Source: Cyclina sinensis | Lineage: Eukaryota > Mollusca > Bivalvia > Venerida > Veneridae | Assembly (NCBI GenBank): GCA_012932295.1 | Contig: JAAONU010000006.1 | Coordinates: 23,625,929 to 23,689,928 of the forward strand | DNA length: 64,000 nucleotides | Reading direction: 5' to 3' | In this document: piece after piece, positions 34,379 through 47,589 of the stretch | Position numbering within the stretch: position 1 is the first letter of the stretch | How the letters are laid out: each line of letters starts with the position of its first letter | The notes under the pieces: model-generated | Database searches by the model: none | Seen by the model: the letters and a program-made list of their open reading frames with translations, nothing else | Told to the model about the DNA's origin: nothing | Made by a program: the position numbers and the translations under genes

Positions 34379-35324
34379 TTTATTTTATGCCAACCAATGA
34401 AATAACAAGTTCTATCAGTGAAATATATTCCATATCAGTCACAGTGTGACTGATATAGATTCTATATCAGTCACTGTGCCGAACTACTTTTCAGTAACCA
34501 CAGTTTGAAATTTTACAAGTAATATAAAAGATATAAAAATAAATTCTAACATAAAATCCAGAGTCCGACTTTTAAGGAGTCATTGTATGTATACAACAGA
34601 CCGATCCATTTCGAGAATCCTATGCCATTTCGTTAATTATACGTCACATACTTCAGAATACTGACGTAAGCGAACAATTTATTTCCCAAGACATAAACAC
34701 AGGATGGCACTTTACGTGAAAACTTAAATTGAATACACTGGATTTATGCTATTTGAAAATGTGATGACGTGTATTGCTTCTTGATCAACCTATGGAAGAA
34801 TTTAAATCTTGTAAGGGCATTTATTTAGGATGAACCTCTGCATTGGCGTTGAATTTTGATTCGTCATTGCACAGGCCATATTTTATATGAATGCCCCGTA
34901 AGCAGCAAATGTTGATAGTAAAAGAAGGAAAATGAAGAAGAATATGCAGGTAGATCTTTGTTTATTTCTATGATTTGTTTGGTGATTAGGTGTAGACTAA
35001 ATAAATCGTTAGAATGCAACATGTTTCTATGTGTCATGTATAATTCAAGATGGCGGACTGTGTATTGAATTTGAGTTTCACGATCATGTATTCATACGCG
35101 TGTAAGCAAAGAAACAGTTCTAGAATTAAAATAATGAGATGCAATATCATAATAGTGGCATGATAAAAAGAATAACAGGTTACTGTCTTTTGAGAAAGGG
35201 ATTTCTCAGACTCGGCTAGATATGGTCCGGAAGGGGCTCGGCAAGCCTCGCCCCTTCCAGGACCATATCTAACCTCGTCTGAGAAACCCTTTCTCAAAAG
35301 ACAGTAACCTGTTATTCTCTATAT
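34379..35324 (+). mobile_element. Foldback-tailed element, diverged copy 3
   Basis: Shares the start TTTATTTTATGCCAACCAAT and the end arrangement (150-bp foldback then CTCTATAT) with copies at 5981 and 54904, but the middle is different and contains a small inverted repeat TATCAGTCACAGTGTGACTGATA (about 34434). The membership is inferred from both ends. Confidence 0.55.
35169..35318. repeat. 150-bp foldback
   Basis: AGAATAACAGGTTACTGTCT..GGAAGGGGC pairs with GCCCCTTCC..AGACAGTAACCTGTTATTCT, with two small bulges (around TCGG/ACCTCG). The arms span about 70 bp each. Confidence 0.92.
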
Positions 35325-36371
35325 CTGACCTCCTGGTCATTACTTTTTTTACGCATGGTTACTAAGTTTTCATCCTAACACAGAGTCAGATTCATTAGGT
35401 CAGAAAAATTATGAATAAAAACATTTTCTTGAATAACAATATTATTGTTTTCCTTTGATGTGTACCTATTTATCTTGTCGTTACTGTTAATACCCCACCC
35501 CACCTCCCCAAGTGATAACATACATTCACTATCATCCAAAGAGAAAACATCATAGGATAACTTACTTCTTTATTGATCTAGTTTTACATATTTAACTTTA
35601 AAAAAAAAAAAATTGTTGACTCTTTGCTTATCTAAAATAACAAACAACATCTATTAACAACAGATCAGATTTACAGGAAAGAAAATGATACAAATTATAA
35701 ACAAACAACACTTACTACCTATATACACAGTATTTCCTGTTTTCTGTATGAATATTTAGGCAAATACAAAACTAACCTTTGTTCAAGTTATCTCAATGTA
35801 CTTCAATCATATCATTTCAATATTCAATCCAGTGTGGACCAATTTTGCTGTATGGAGTTTACACATAATTATATCTGTAATCATGAATGAACAGATTCAC
35901 TTTGTCTCCCTATTTATCATTTACATATCATTTGCATTATCACAGATATTTATGTTTTATCTAGATTAAATAGTTCACACACTAAGGCTATTTTAGAGAC
36001 ATGACTATTCACACATCTGCTGAAGCATGATATAATTGCCCCCCATGTGGCAGACTTACAGAAATCTACTGAAGTATACACTTATCTTGTGGTGGAAGAC
36101 ACAATAAATGTGATGAAATTATTGAAAATGAGTAACATTGCGGAGTTTAAGTTCTTACTGCAGATATTAAAAGATGTCAGATGTAGATTTATAGTTCTGA
36201 TACATTTCAATTTCACTAGCTATTCATAGGTCAAGGTCAATGTTTTCTGGATTTAACACTGAAATGAATGTATGGCAAAAGGAAATCAGAAACAAAACAG
36301 TGACGAACCTGGATAAATTCATCACCTGGAATTGATCTTAGATAATCAGCTCCATAGGAAGAACATTCAAG

Positions 36372-36882
36372 CAGTGGTGTAGCCAGTTTTTTCAACTTGT
36401 TGGCCAATAGAAGGACTTCCAAGAGGCAGTTGTCCCTTGGTAAGGGTGTCTGGGAAGTGAAGTGTCACCCTCCCCAAAAGCTGGAAACAAACGAATATTC
36501 AAAAGAGCAAAATGCACATTCCAAAGTAGTCTCAATATTTCCACTGCAAGACCAACCGATTTTCAAACTGATATTACATAGATGTCAGCCTTTACGAAGG
36601 GCGACCATCATCTATATAATAAAAAGCCCTGGCGCACAATTTGTTGGGCTAATTCCAAAGTATTTTCAGGGAAAATAAATATTCAAAACAATCTGTTAAA
36701 TAGAACCACAAAGAGAACACAAAATGTGTGTTTAACTTAAAATACACACTTGATTCGACAATAAGTCTTGAAACCCTCCCCTGTTATGTTTTTTAATGCA
36801 TTTTGGAGACTTTTGAAAATGTCATTTTCTTGACCAACATGTTGGCCTGGGTCCAAAAGGCCTAATAGTAACTATGCCAGTG
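36372..36882. mobile_element. Probable non-autonomous DNA transposon, CAGTGG...CAGTG ends
   Basis: The left end CAGTGGTGTAGCCAG and right end GGCCTAATAGTAACTATGCC plus AGTG form imperfect TIRs (right end inverted: CACTGGCATAGTTAC). Such ends are common in hAT-like elements. No target duplication could be confirmed. Confidence 0.45.
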
Positions 36883-37289
36883 TCGTGAATCCTTAGCCAA
36901 TTTAAACAAACTTTTCACCCACTTTGATGCAATACCGACAGAGATTAAGGTCCAATTCCTAAACTGGAAAGGGCTGCCAACAGGCAATCATAAAGTCAGA
37001 GGATATTTGCACAAAGGGCCCCCTTGAAGACCCAGGGCAGCCCTTTGAAGCTCCTGGATTTCACCATTTAGAAGGATTAAACCCAGTGGAATTTTGTCAC
37101 AACACTCACAGACTTACATTATCGATATATCTTGATCTGTTCCCTGAGATATGTTTACATTCCAGCCATTCCAACTCATTAAAACACCTTTCTGTAACAC
37201 CTTTATCTTCTGCTCTATCAGAGAGTTTTGGTAATATTCTCGTTTTCATAAAAGGTATGAAACCACTAATTTAGTCTATCAGAGCTCAA

Positions 37290-39560
37290 ATAATGGTAAA
37301 ATACATAACAGCAGCTAGAAGAAGTTCTCTTTTCTTGGCTGTTTTTAACATTTTTTCCCTAATCTGAGCCTTCTTTCTTTGCTGGAATAATTTTTCTTCA
37401 CTATTTCTGACAGTGTGGTAGCGATTTCATGCTCATATACTTTCATATTAGTATTCATAATAGGGACTGTTTCACATTCCCAAATCTGAAAATTGGCTCA
37501 TATTCTTTGTTAATTTTCATGGGTAAATTCACATGAGCAGAATATCTGTCTAGTTTGTAACACAACAACCACAAGCCCCGCTTTCTTGCTATTTTTCATG
37601 AGTACAAATACAGATCTAGAAAAATATGTACATGTTAGTTAAAGCCATTCAAAAGGGCTTTTGCTATTTTTAGAGCCCTGTGAACTTAAAGAATTTTATG
37701 TATAATAAAGAAGGAATTTATCTGGTGGTTTCACACCAAAACCAAGGATAACACTTCAGACATTTTGTTCATGATGCCAAAGAGCATGTGTGAAGTAATC
37801 TGACTTGCCTTTTACATAGAAGAAATCCAAAATCAACTAATCAAAGGCAAGTTTACAATTATCAAGGCAAGTTTACATTGGTCTAGGTAAAGACCGAAAC
37901 TGGGTGGGGCTAAGACATCCATGAACATAATCGTTTATGTATTATTGCTTAAGTCATTGGGAGCAATGAGCCACACTGATCTCAAATATGGTCTTTGGCC
38001 AGTGAAATTAGCAGAAATCCAGAAATTTGGCAGCCCTGGTTGTAAAGTTACTTCTCTCATAGAGAATAATAATTATGGTGATAAGACTTTATAAAGTAAT
38101 GGTATCACCAAGACATGATATGATATAGGGAACCAAAATTTGGCATGATCTCAAGCAGTCTGCACCAAGAAACTGGAAACAGGAACAGAAAGTAAGTTCA
38201 TCATTACATTTCTATGAAGATATGAAATTAAAGAAGCAGTAAACAAAACATAGCCAATCCTTGCATTGCTGAATATGAACAAGAAACTGTATTCCTGACA
38301 AGTAAATTAAGTCTCCAGTGGATGTCTGAAAGACTTAAAATAAGAAGATCATAAGAAAAGCATCAACTAGGGGTAAGTGTTCATACGGGGAACAGAAATC
38401 ATCATTTGGCAGGAGGAAACAGACAAGTATTTCCATTTCTGTAAAATATTCAACCTCAGATTTGTGTTTTCTCTCTATACAAGAGGAACAATTCAACAGT
38501 AAACTTTGCCTTACATAATATAAAATCTTAAAGCTGAACTAATTTGCTCACACAAGATACTGGCCATATAACAGTTTTGACAAGACTTATGGATTCATTA
38601 TCAAGCCACATACAATAAAACATTTTTTTTCTAGCATTAATCTATCATAAATAACACCATTTACTATAGAGGAAAAGATATTGAAATACATCTGATGCAT
38701 GCCTTTTGGAAGATCTGAAGTATCGATACTGACTCCAATCAATGATTTCCAATATTTGATGGTGTGTTGAATAGATAAGAGAAAATGAAAAACAATCAGC
38801 AGCAAAAATAACTTTTTTATCTCTTTCCCATCAGTGAAACAGGCTGAAAAGAATTTCCCTATTACCTGTCAAAAGGAAGATAAAGCGGTCGATATTTACT
38901 AGGGTAGAAATGATTCATTATTAGTTAATCTCATTATTCTACTGTTTTTATGCAAATTCTTGTAAAAGTTCATCATGGCTTTTAGACTTTGCTGGTTCAA
39001 GAGTTACCAAGCAAAGAACCTGGTGCCCTCAGAGAACATTACATTAACTACAATCTTTAATTTTAGCTGATGTATATAACTACCTAGGTAAACAAATGCA
39101 GCCTTAGAATGAAAATATCCAAAGACCTGAGGACAAGCTAAGCCAACAATAATATGTATGTTCAGTGTATTTAAGTATTTAAACGTAAGCTTAATAGCTG
39201 TAAGTTCTGAGTGTTCATGCAACATTTTGTGTCAGTTGTGTAAATGGCACCTTTTATCACAATATAAATCATTCTGTGTACTTTGTGTTAATATCAACTT
39301 TATGTGTTACTTATTTTGTTTCATTGAAAAATTGATATACACTGTCTTTACAAGTCTTTAAATCACAGTGACCCGTCAATGCACTGTGCACTCATTCAGC
39401 CTTCATATTTCAGTAAACAATCAGTGCACTCTGTTTTAATGCATCAATAAGTGTAATTTATACTGACCTGACACCTTTAAGCTCAATATAGAATAAGTGG
39501 ATATTCTTGTTAATAAAACGTTAATGTTAATGACACTTTTTAGCTCCGTGAACAATCTTT
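37290..39560. other. No gene recognised
   Basis: AT-rich intergenic sequence without tandem repeats or recognisable elements; open frames are short and unconvincing. Confidence 0.45.
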
Positions 39561-39564
39561 CTGT

Positions 39565-39810
39565 TTGAGTTTATTTATATGATTATTGTTTGAACCCACT
39601 GCTGGTACAACTGAAAACCCTGGAGAGTTATTTTAGATTGTTGGCAACAGTGCAACATAATTATAGTAAGCACTGTCCTGTTTTTTACATGCACAGTGTA
39701 TAGCACAAACACATTTGATCTCCCTGAAAGGCCGTAGTGTTAGTGGAGGAGTAGGGAATCAAACTGGTCACTCCTTGATTTTGGTGCTTTACCACTGGAC
39801 CACTGACCAA
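39565..39810 (-). mobile_element. tRNA-derived SINE, copy C (diverged)
   Basis: The plus strand starts TTGAGTTTATTTAT and ends with GCTTTACCACTGGACCACTG, the complement of a tRNA-like A-box region. The body is more diverged than copies B and D. Confidence 0.65.
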
Positions 39811-39934
39811 TCCTGATGAACAAAATCAGTATGCTGTGTGTAAATATTAATTTACCATAAATACAGCAGTAAAAAATAGATGCACTATAATGTCAACTTA
39901 ATATATCAGCAAAGATAACAGTGTACATTTTATT

Positions 39935-40566
39935 TAGACGACCTATCAGCCAAATAAGAAAACCTTTTATTCAGGTTACCAGCCGCATGAGATAACCTTT
40001 GTTTTCAAGTAACCAGTCGGCCACATAAGACAACCTTGTATTCAGGTGACCAAGGAACCAATCAGCCAAACAAAATGACCTTGTATTCAGGTGACTAATG
40101 TGCCACATAAGATGACCTTGTATTCAGGTGACCAAGGAACCAATCAGCCAAACAAGATGACCTTGTATTCAGGTGGCTAATGTACCACATAAGACGACCT
40201 TGTATTCAGGTGACCAAGGAACCAATAAGCCAAAAAAGATTACCTTGTATTTAGGTGACCAGTCTGCCACATAAGATGACCTTGTATTTAAGTGACTTAG
40301 GAACCAATCAGCCAAACAAGATGACCTTGCATTCAGGTGACCAGTCTGCCACATAAGATGACCTTGTATTTAGGTGACCAATGTGCCACATACAAACATG
40401 TAAGATGACCTTGTATTCAGGTGATCAATATGCAACATAAAGTGACCTTGTTTCCAAGATATCCTTGTACATATTCAGGTGACCAATCAGCTACCTAAGA
40501 TAAATAAATATTCAGTTGACCAATCAGCCACTTAGTATGATTTTGTATTCAGTTGACCAATCAGCC
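39935..40566 (+). repeat. Minisatellite with alternating units, about 17 copies
   Basis: Core AAGATGACCTTGTATTCAGG then TGACCA, followed by either ATGTGCCACAT or AGGAACCAATCAGCCAAAC, so short (about 36 bp) and long (about 42 bp) units are mixed. Diverged at the right end. Confidence 0.9.
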
Positions 40567-40569
40567 ATG

Positions 40570-42150
40570 GATGCAAAGTTACTATAGATACTATACTTCA
40601 TCTTAACTTTATATCTCAATAAACACTCAGTGTATTGTGTTAATTATAATATTATAATAAATTTGCATTTACACTATCAGCCACATGAAAGTCAACAGGA
40701 ATATAAGCATCATCTCATTTTACAGTTTACCATATTTCATAAGTTGAAGCTATTAACTTGCTCCAGCAAATATAAGGAAGCATTAAAAAGCACTGTGTAC
40801 TAAATGAAATCATACAAATTATACATCACTTTTTTGTAACTTTGTGAGCTTTGATTCAACAATGCCCCCCTACTCACTTGGCACACGAGTGAGCTTAATA
40901 CTCCACAAATGTATTTCAAGCTGAGAAGCGCTAAAAACACATTTTGAAAATACATCACTCATGCAAAACCTACACCTTGAATGCCCTCTGAATTCAGGTG
41001 AAAGTTTTAAGGAGATTATTAGAAGCTGACCTTACCATTTGACAACCTATGTGAATTTTCACAGTTCCATAGGTTTTTAACCAGTTGTACTGATGCAAGT
41101 TTCAACAGTAGCAGAATGTACTTTTAGTATCCAAACAAGAAAATGTTTACTCATATCATACACAAAGTATAAAACACTAAAAAATTTCAGGCTTTATCTT
41201 TCATAATTCAAACATAACACATCTTGAACATTATAATTTGCAAAAGAAGTACTATCCACTATCAAATGTTTTATCACTTTCTTGTATGCCAGAAAAACCA
41301 CTTGGCAATGTTTAAATTAATAATTCACACACTGAAAACATACAACAACACGCGAACACAGTAGCTAATGGATATATGTGGGCAGGAAGGAGAACAGAGT
41401 GAACAATAATGGTCCAGAGAGATATATCCAATAATGCAGTGTGTGTTTGTGTGTGCTCTCTATGAAGATGAGGGGCGATATCCATACAGTGGATACCAGT
41501 CAGTATGGCTTCCTATAATCTATAATCTGGCCTAGCAGTAGTAGCATGGAAAGTGTGCGTTCTCTAAAATTAGCATGAACAAAAAAACAGTTCACAGAAA
41601 TATCAGCATCAATGTGGAAGCAATTTACTGAGGTGACTAAACATGCATATAGCTTTGACATAATTTCTAGGTATGAACTGAATGAAAACAAACTGTTCAT
41701 TAAAACAATAGTGTAATGACATGATGCTCTGTACTTAGCATACACAACCTAGCATAAAATGCAAAAAGGTAAGTAAGTAAAGAACTTATTTAACAAGGCT
41801 ACACATTCTTTTCCCAACCTCAAGAGATGGCAGAAAACAGACAGGAAAGAAGATGGAGGGGAGGGGGTGGGGATGAGGTTCAGGAATTGTCTTTCATAGT
41901 TGCTACAGATAATAAAAACTAAACAAAATTAGACTCCTATTTTTTAGACTATATTTTAGACATAACATCTCACTAGCTTGACCATAATGTCAAACAGTAT
42001 CTCTCTTTGTTAGTAAAGACAACTGTTAAATAAGATGGTCATGCATTATAATAAATGTCTGGTCATGGAGATTACTGAAGCTAGAATAAATAAATGAATT
42101 ATTTATGATAATTTACATCTTTTAACACATGACTAATGAACAGATTTAAA
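40570..42150. other. No gene recognised
   Basis: AT-rich; an 81-residue minus-strand frame at 41500-41745 lacks recognisable features. Nothing else seen. Confidence 0.4.
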
Positions 42151-42155
42151 CTGGT

Positions 42156-42479
42156 ACATCATAGCCAGCAGTAGTCCAGGTATTCTCTCCGCTTCACGAT
42201 ACTGATATATACTTCTGTACGGCAATGAAAATGGGTCCCCAAATGGATCATATTAAAATGAGAACATCATAGCCAGCAGTAGTTCAGGTATTCTCTCCGC
42301 TTCACGATACTGATATATACTTCTGTATGGCAATTAAAATGGGTCCCCAAATGGATCATATTAAAATGAGAACATCATAGCCAGCAGTAGTTCAGGTATT
42401 CTCTCCGCTTCACGATACTGATATATACTTCTGTACAGCAATGAAAATGGGTCCCCAAACGACTCATATTAAAATGAGG
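42156..42479 (+). repeat. Exact three-copy 108-bp tandem repeat
   Basis: Units start at 42156, 42264 and 42372 with ACATCATAGCCAGCAGTAGT and end AAAATGAG. Only a handful of substitutions separate them, so the triplication is recent. Confidence 0.95.
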
Positions 42480-42598
42480 CTAAGCCAGTAGAACAAATGT
42501 ATACCTTCATTAACATTTTCATCAATTTTATCAATTTTAAATCTGTTAAGTGACATAAAAGTGGTATTTTTATAGAATGATTTCTTAATTTGTATCTT

Positions 42599-43049
42599 TT
42601 AAAGTGACTGACTCACAGAATTTAGCTAAATCTTTTTTTTATCTTTAAAATTTAAGACAAGTTATATACTATGGAAAAAAAACCATAATATTATGCTTCT
42701 ATACACCATGAAAACTGAAAAAAAACTTTTGATTTTACTAGGATTCGAACCCATACCCTTTTGGTCAGCAAAATATAGAACAACGATCTTCACCACTAAG
42801 CCAGTTGGAGACTAGTATTAGAAAAGCGGCAAAATTAATAATATGAATAAAGTATCTACCCCCTGACTAACGTGGTAAATTTTTTAATGATAAAAGTGAG
42901 GAAAACTTGATATTGTGATGTTTTTCTGTAACAAAAATGAGCCAGTAACTTACTTTAATTAATGTTCTTCACAACTGCAACTAGAATTTCTAGATGTATA
43001 AATATTTTTTTTTTTCATCGTCAACCCATCTGTGAGTCAGTTGCTTTAA
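42599..43049 (-). mobile_element. TIR-bounded composite with tRNA-SINE core, copy 1
   Basis: TTAA-AGTGACTGACTCACAGA at the left and TCTGTGAGTCAGTTGCT-TTAA at the right form TIRs with TTAA outside both. Inside, on the minus strand, lie an A-box (TGGCTTAGTGG) and a perfect B-box (GGTTCGAATCC; plus strand 42742-42752), about 75 bases apart as in a tRNA. Same family as 60619-61056, in inverted orientation. Confidence 0.8.
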
Positions 43050-45520
43050 CGTGAAATTTTTACAAGAGCACAAAGATTGTTACACTTTTTCTCAGCTTAG
43101 TTTTCTTCTAGAAGATGTTATTGAAATAAAGAAAGAATATACAAATTAAAAACAGCAGAAAGGATGTAAGTGCTTCTTTCAAGTATTATATTTACAAACT
43201 TTCAGCACATGGGCATCTAGCTAAAATAAATCAAATTAGCTAGCATATAAGACTTCTTTTCTCAAATCTGCTGTTACATTTTTTTTTTTCAAACATGTAA
43301 AACTGTTTTTCTGAATCACCCACCTTGTATCTATATGAAAAACAATGCCAGAAGAAAGGGAAATTTCGCTGTCTAAAAAATCTGTCTTCTCTGTGTTGAA
43401 TAATGAAATATCAATATATGACGTTCCCTTGTTCAACATATATTTTATCGTTTTATTCCTGGTCTTCCACAGTAACTCTTGTGCAGGGTTGAGAGAACCA
43501 AGAAGATTCCAATACAAACAGAAACCGATACAAAATGACAACATTAACTGCAGGCTGTATTTAGACTGTTAACAACAGTCAGGTGTTTGTGGAACCACAG
43601 ACTGTATAAATGGTTGGTGTTTGTTTCCCAGAATGATTGCAGATCACTACTTTAGTCTCAGTGCACTATTTGACAACTGTCTCAGTCATGTCTTGGTATT
43701 GATTGTATTGTAGAGGTATAAGAAAAACATTTCTACTCCCTTGCCTGTCAGCTAAATTTTAATGGCAACAGCTCTGTGATGAAGGGTGCCTGTGTTTTAT
43801 CCAGGGCAAGTGGATTATTACAGGTTACTTATAAAAATAAGTGCATAAAAGACAAAGGCTAACAATGATCTAGAATAGTCATGGCATGATGGTGACTGCA
43901 TGAATCCGTAATGGAAACAGCAATATCTCTGCCTTTTGTGTGCACAAATTACTACCTAAATACCTAAAAATGTCTGACTTGCAAACACTGGCTGGAGAAC
44001 ATGTAAAGTTTCTGTTATGTTGGTGACTTTTACCTGCTACAGAACAATGATACTGACAATAATAATAATAATAATAATTTATTTTCAGCATATGATACAT
44101 GGCATGGTACATTATAAAAATATATAAATCAATATATTGAAAGACATATATATATATATCACATTAATTAAAACATATCACATACTGAAATGCCTTATGA
44201 ATATATCAAACAAAAACCTAGCTTTAGTTTTAATAACTTCCATTAACTCCCAAATACACACAGAAACTTTACAGTGTGATTGAAACAGTCTGTTATATAA
44301 GCCACAAGCAAGGTCTGTAAGAATTTCTTTTAGGACCTTGGTATTGTTTGGGCCTTTTTGTTTGGATAAGAGCCTGTGGAATTTATTATGCCATAACAAA
44401 GAGCGGGCTTAACCTTTTACAAATTATTTCACAGAATTTTAAAACATACATGTACATGCAGGCCATAAGCTTTATTTGACAAACTTTAATAATCATGTAT
44501 GACAATCATTACAGTCAAATATAACAAATATTATTAATGGCAAATACATTTTGATACCACCCAATCCCAAACAGACAGATTCAAAATCTGTGGGAGTTTC
44601 AGACAACAGAATACAGGATTAAATTCTCAGAAACAGTCTGGCTATGTAATTTTACAATATCTCTTTGCAATTCTATCTTCAGGAAAATAATGTTCCAGTG
44701 ATCTTGCATAAGCTGAAGTTGGTAATTACCCACCCTAGTCTTAACTATCACATAATTAAACAGTCACATGGGAACTGTTGAAGTAAACATATGTCTAGAC
44801 AACATCTTTGCTTCTCTACGGACAGTGAATATCAGTAATATTGAATGATGTTTGAAGTGTGTTTGACTAACAGAGGTTCATCAAAGCTCAAACAATTTCT
44901 GGTTACAGTTAGAGTCTGAAATGGTACTGTCACTGTTTTATTGACCATACTGCACTGGTATTACCTGTAAAGGTGGCCCCAGGTGATTTAAATGAACACT
45001 AATGATGGACCACCAGATTCTATACAAATCAATACTAGAAACTTAGCTGTCATTCTAATTTACAGAACAACAATAACCATTAGCTTACTAATTGACAACC
45101 TACTGTGTATAATGAATTTCAATTAAAGCTGGAAATAAAATCATTGATAATTACCATGGTAAAACATACACCACTTACAACAATCAAGAAAAATACAATT
45201 TTCCACCACTCTAAGCCCTCCAAATTCTTTACAGAGACATCTTACTCATCTTTCAATATTGCAATTCAAAATGGTTTTCTCTGAAAACTAATTTACTGAA
45301 CAGCAGGCAGTGCAAATCACAACCAGACAGAACAATTGTACAGGCTTATTATATAATGCATTGATCACAAAGCCAAAAACCTTGTTTTAGTTGAGAATGA
45401 ATTAAACAACATACTACATGGCAATGGTAAAGCAACATACTAAACTAACAGAGCTTAGAGTTATTTTAGTGTAGTGTACCTGTGTGCCATGATGCCATGA
45501 ACTTCAGATGTATGTAATAC
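43050..45520. other. No gene recognised; microsatellites
   Basis: (AAT)n at about 44059-44080 and (AT)n at 44150-44158. A 73-residue minus-strand frame at 44178-44399 could not be linked to any family. Confidence 0.4.
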
Positions 45521-45527
45521 AAGGGTA

Positions 45528-45851
45528 GGATACTACGTCATTGCGCACCTGTTTTATGCTCTCTCGCGGACCAATGTTTTGTCAACAATCTGTCCCTTGA
45601 AAGGTAAAATGGTCTTTTTCAGTAAGAAATCTGTAGAGTTGCAAAAAAATCATGTTGTGCACCAAAGATAGGCTTGTGTACTTTGTATTTGCGTAAAGAA
45701 TTTTTATAATGTAAAATTCTAGTTTAGGCCTGAAAATGGGTGAAAGTTTTTTTCAGCATGCATTCAGAAAAAAACTGTTATGTTACCTTTCAAGCGACGG
45801 ATTGTTGATCCGCGAGGGAGCATAAAACAGGTGCGTGATGGCGTAGTATCC
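45528..45851. mobile_element. TIR element GGATACTAC...GTAGTATCC, flanked by TA
   Basis: TIRs of about 45 bp: GGATACTACGTCATTGCGCA then CCTGTTTTATGCTC against its inverse at the right end, with TA immediately outside both (45526-45527, 45852-45853). 324 bp, no coding capacity: a Tc1/mariner-type MITE by TA flanks. A truncated inverted copy is at 255-486. Confidence 0.8.
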
Positions 45852-46106
45852 TACTATTGAATAAATGTACAGGTGAAAAAAACTGTGGACTTTAGCACAG
45901 GCAAGACAGAAAACATGCACACCAAAACCTTGGGAAGTTTTTATAGGTGCAACAAGTTGGTGAAATTACAATGAAAATTACACCTTACCTACTGCAGTCT
46001 TTAAAAAGAGGCCATAATTAAGATAAATTAAAACAGAAACAGATTTAGAACATCAGGGTCTCATGGTTCAATCTGAATATTTTCAGGTACACTTGGGGAG
46101 ATATAA

Positions 46107-47340
46107 CAAATACAACAAGAGGGCCATGATGGCCATAATTCGCTCACCTGAGTCTCATAGCTCATGTTACAAGCATCATTATTGGTTGTTATGGGTGTTC
46201 GTTGTTTGCAAGTCTGAAAAAGTTTGCATTAAGTTTGAAGACTCTGGGTTTAATGGAACTCAAATTTTGAGCAGAAACAGTTTTACTCTACAGGTCCCAG
46301 TGAACTTGACCTTTGACCTACAGACCCCAAAAACTATAGGGTTCTTCTAATATAATTACCCTATGAAGTTTGACAGTTCTGGGTGTAAGGGTACTCTAGT
46401 TACTGAACAGAAATAATTTTCACTCTTCAGGTCCCTGTGACCTTGTTTTTTGACCTACTAATCCCAAAAATAATAGGGTTCTTTACTGAGTAAAGGCTCT
46501 GAGCAGAAACAGTTTTCACTCTACAGGTCCCTGTGAACTTAACCTTTGACCTATGGACCCTAAAAACAATAGGGTTCTTCTAATACAATTATCCTATAAA
46601 GTTTGAAGGCTCTGGGTGTAATGGTAGTACAGTTACTCTGCAGAAATACTTTTCACTCTACAGGTCCCTGTGACCCTGACCTTTGACATACTAGCTCCAA
46701 AAACAGTAAGGTTCTTTTATTTAGTAAAGGCAATCATCATATGAAGTTTGAAGGCTTTGAGTGAAATGGTACTCCTATTATTGAGTGGAAACAGTTTTCA
46801 CTCTAGAGGTCCCTTTAATCTACTGACCCAAAAAACAAAATGTTTTTTTTTCTACTCAATAAGGGCAATAACCCTGTGAAGTTTGAAGGCTTTGGGTCAA
46901 CTGGTACTCAAGTTATTAAAAGGAAACTAAGTGTGACAGACAGACAGACAAACAGACACCCATGGACAGGGCAAAAACAATATGTCTCCATCAGAAGGGC
47001 GGGTTTAGTGGGAGACATAACAACGAATATTTTTTGCCTATATAAGTCCTTGTGTAAAATTAAATGACACCCCCACCCCCCGCCTCCCAGGGTGGGGCAT
47101 GTTTTGACCCCAGGGTCATGATTTGAACAAACCTGGTAAAGGCCCACTAGACAATGCCGCACACCTAATATCTAAACTCTAGGACTTGTGGTTTCTGACA
47201 AGAAAATTTTTTAAAGTGTTTCCTATATAACTATGTAAAACATTTGACCCCTGGGGCGGGGCCTTTTTTGACCCAGGGGCTATGATTTGAACAAACTTGG
47301 TAGAGGTCTAATAAACAATGCTGTCATTCAAGAACACAGA
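46107..47340 (+). mobile_element. GGCCATGATGGCC family copy with a second fragment
   Basis: Opens CAACAAGAGGGCCATGATGG, then CGCTCACCTGAG. The body has repeats of TTTTCACTCTACAGGTCCCT..TTTGACCTA..AATAGGGTTCTT, ending near a GACA microsatellite (about 46935). From 47036 a fragment like the core of 31795-32901 follows (CCAGGGTCATGATTTGAACA..CTAGACAATG). Confidence 0.7.
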
Positions 47341-47589
47341 AAGAGGCAGAGAGGATGTGGGCTGCAGTCTGTCATATGTTTGCAATATTTTCAAATCTGG
47401 TCAGTGATTTTTTTTTAAGGAATTAATGTAAAAAGTCTAGCCTGTGGTATCAGCTACACACAGTGACATCTGACTTTTTTTTTCTAGTCATTTAAAAGTG
47501 AAAACAAATTTGGGAGACAGGTAAAGTATATTGTACTGTATTAATGTAACAGACAGATGATGAAATAGTTGACAAAAATAAAACATTGC

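Noticed and set aside
42690..42830. True tRNA gene on the minus strand
   Set aside because: A- and B-boxes are good, but no acceptor stem or foldable cloverleaf could be found, and the segment belongs to a repeated element.
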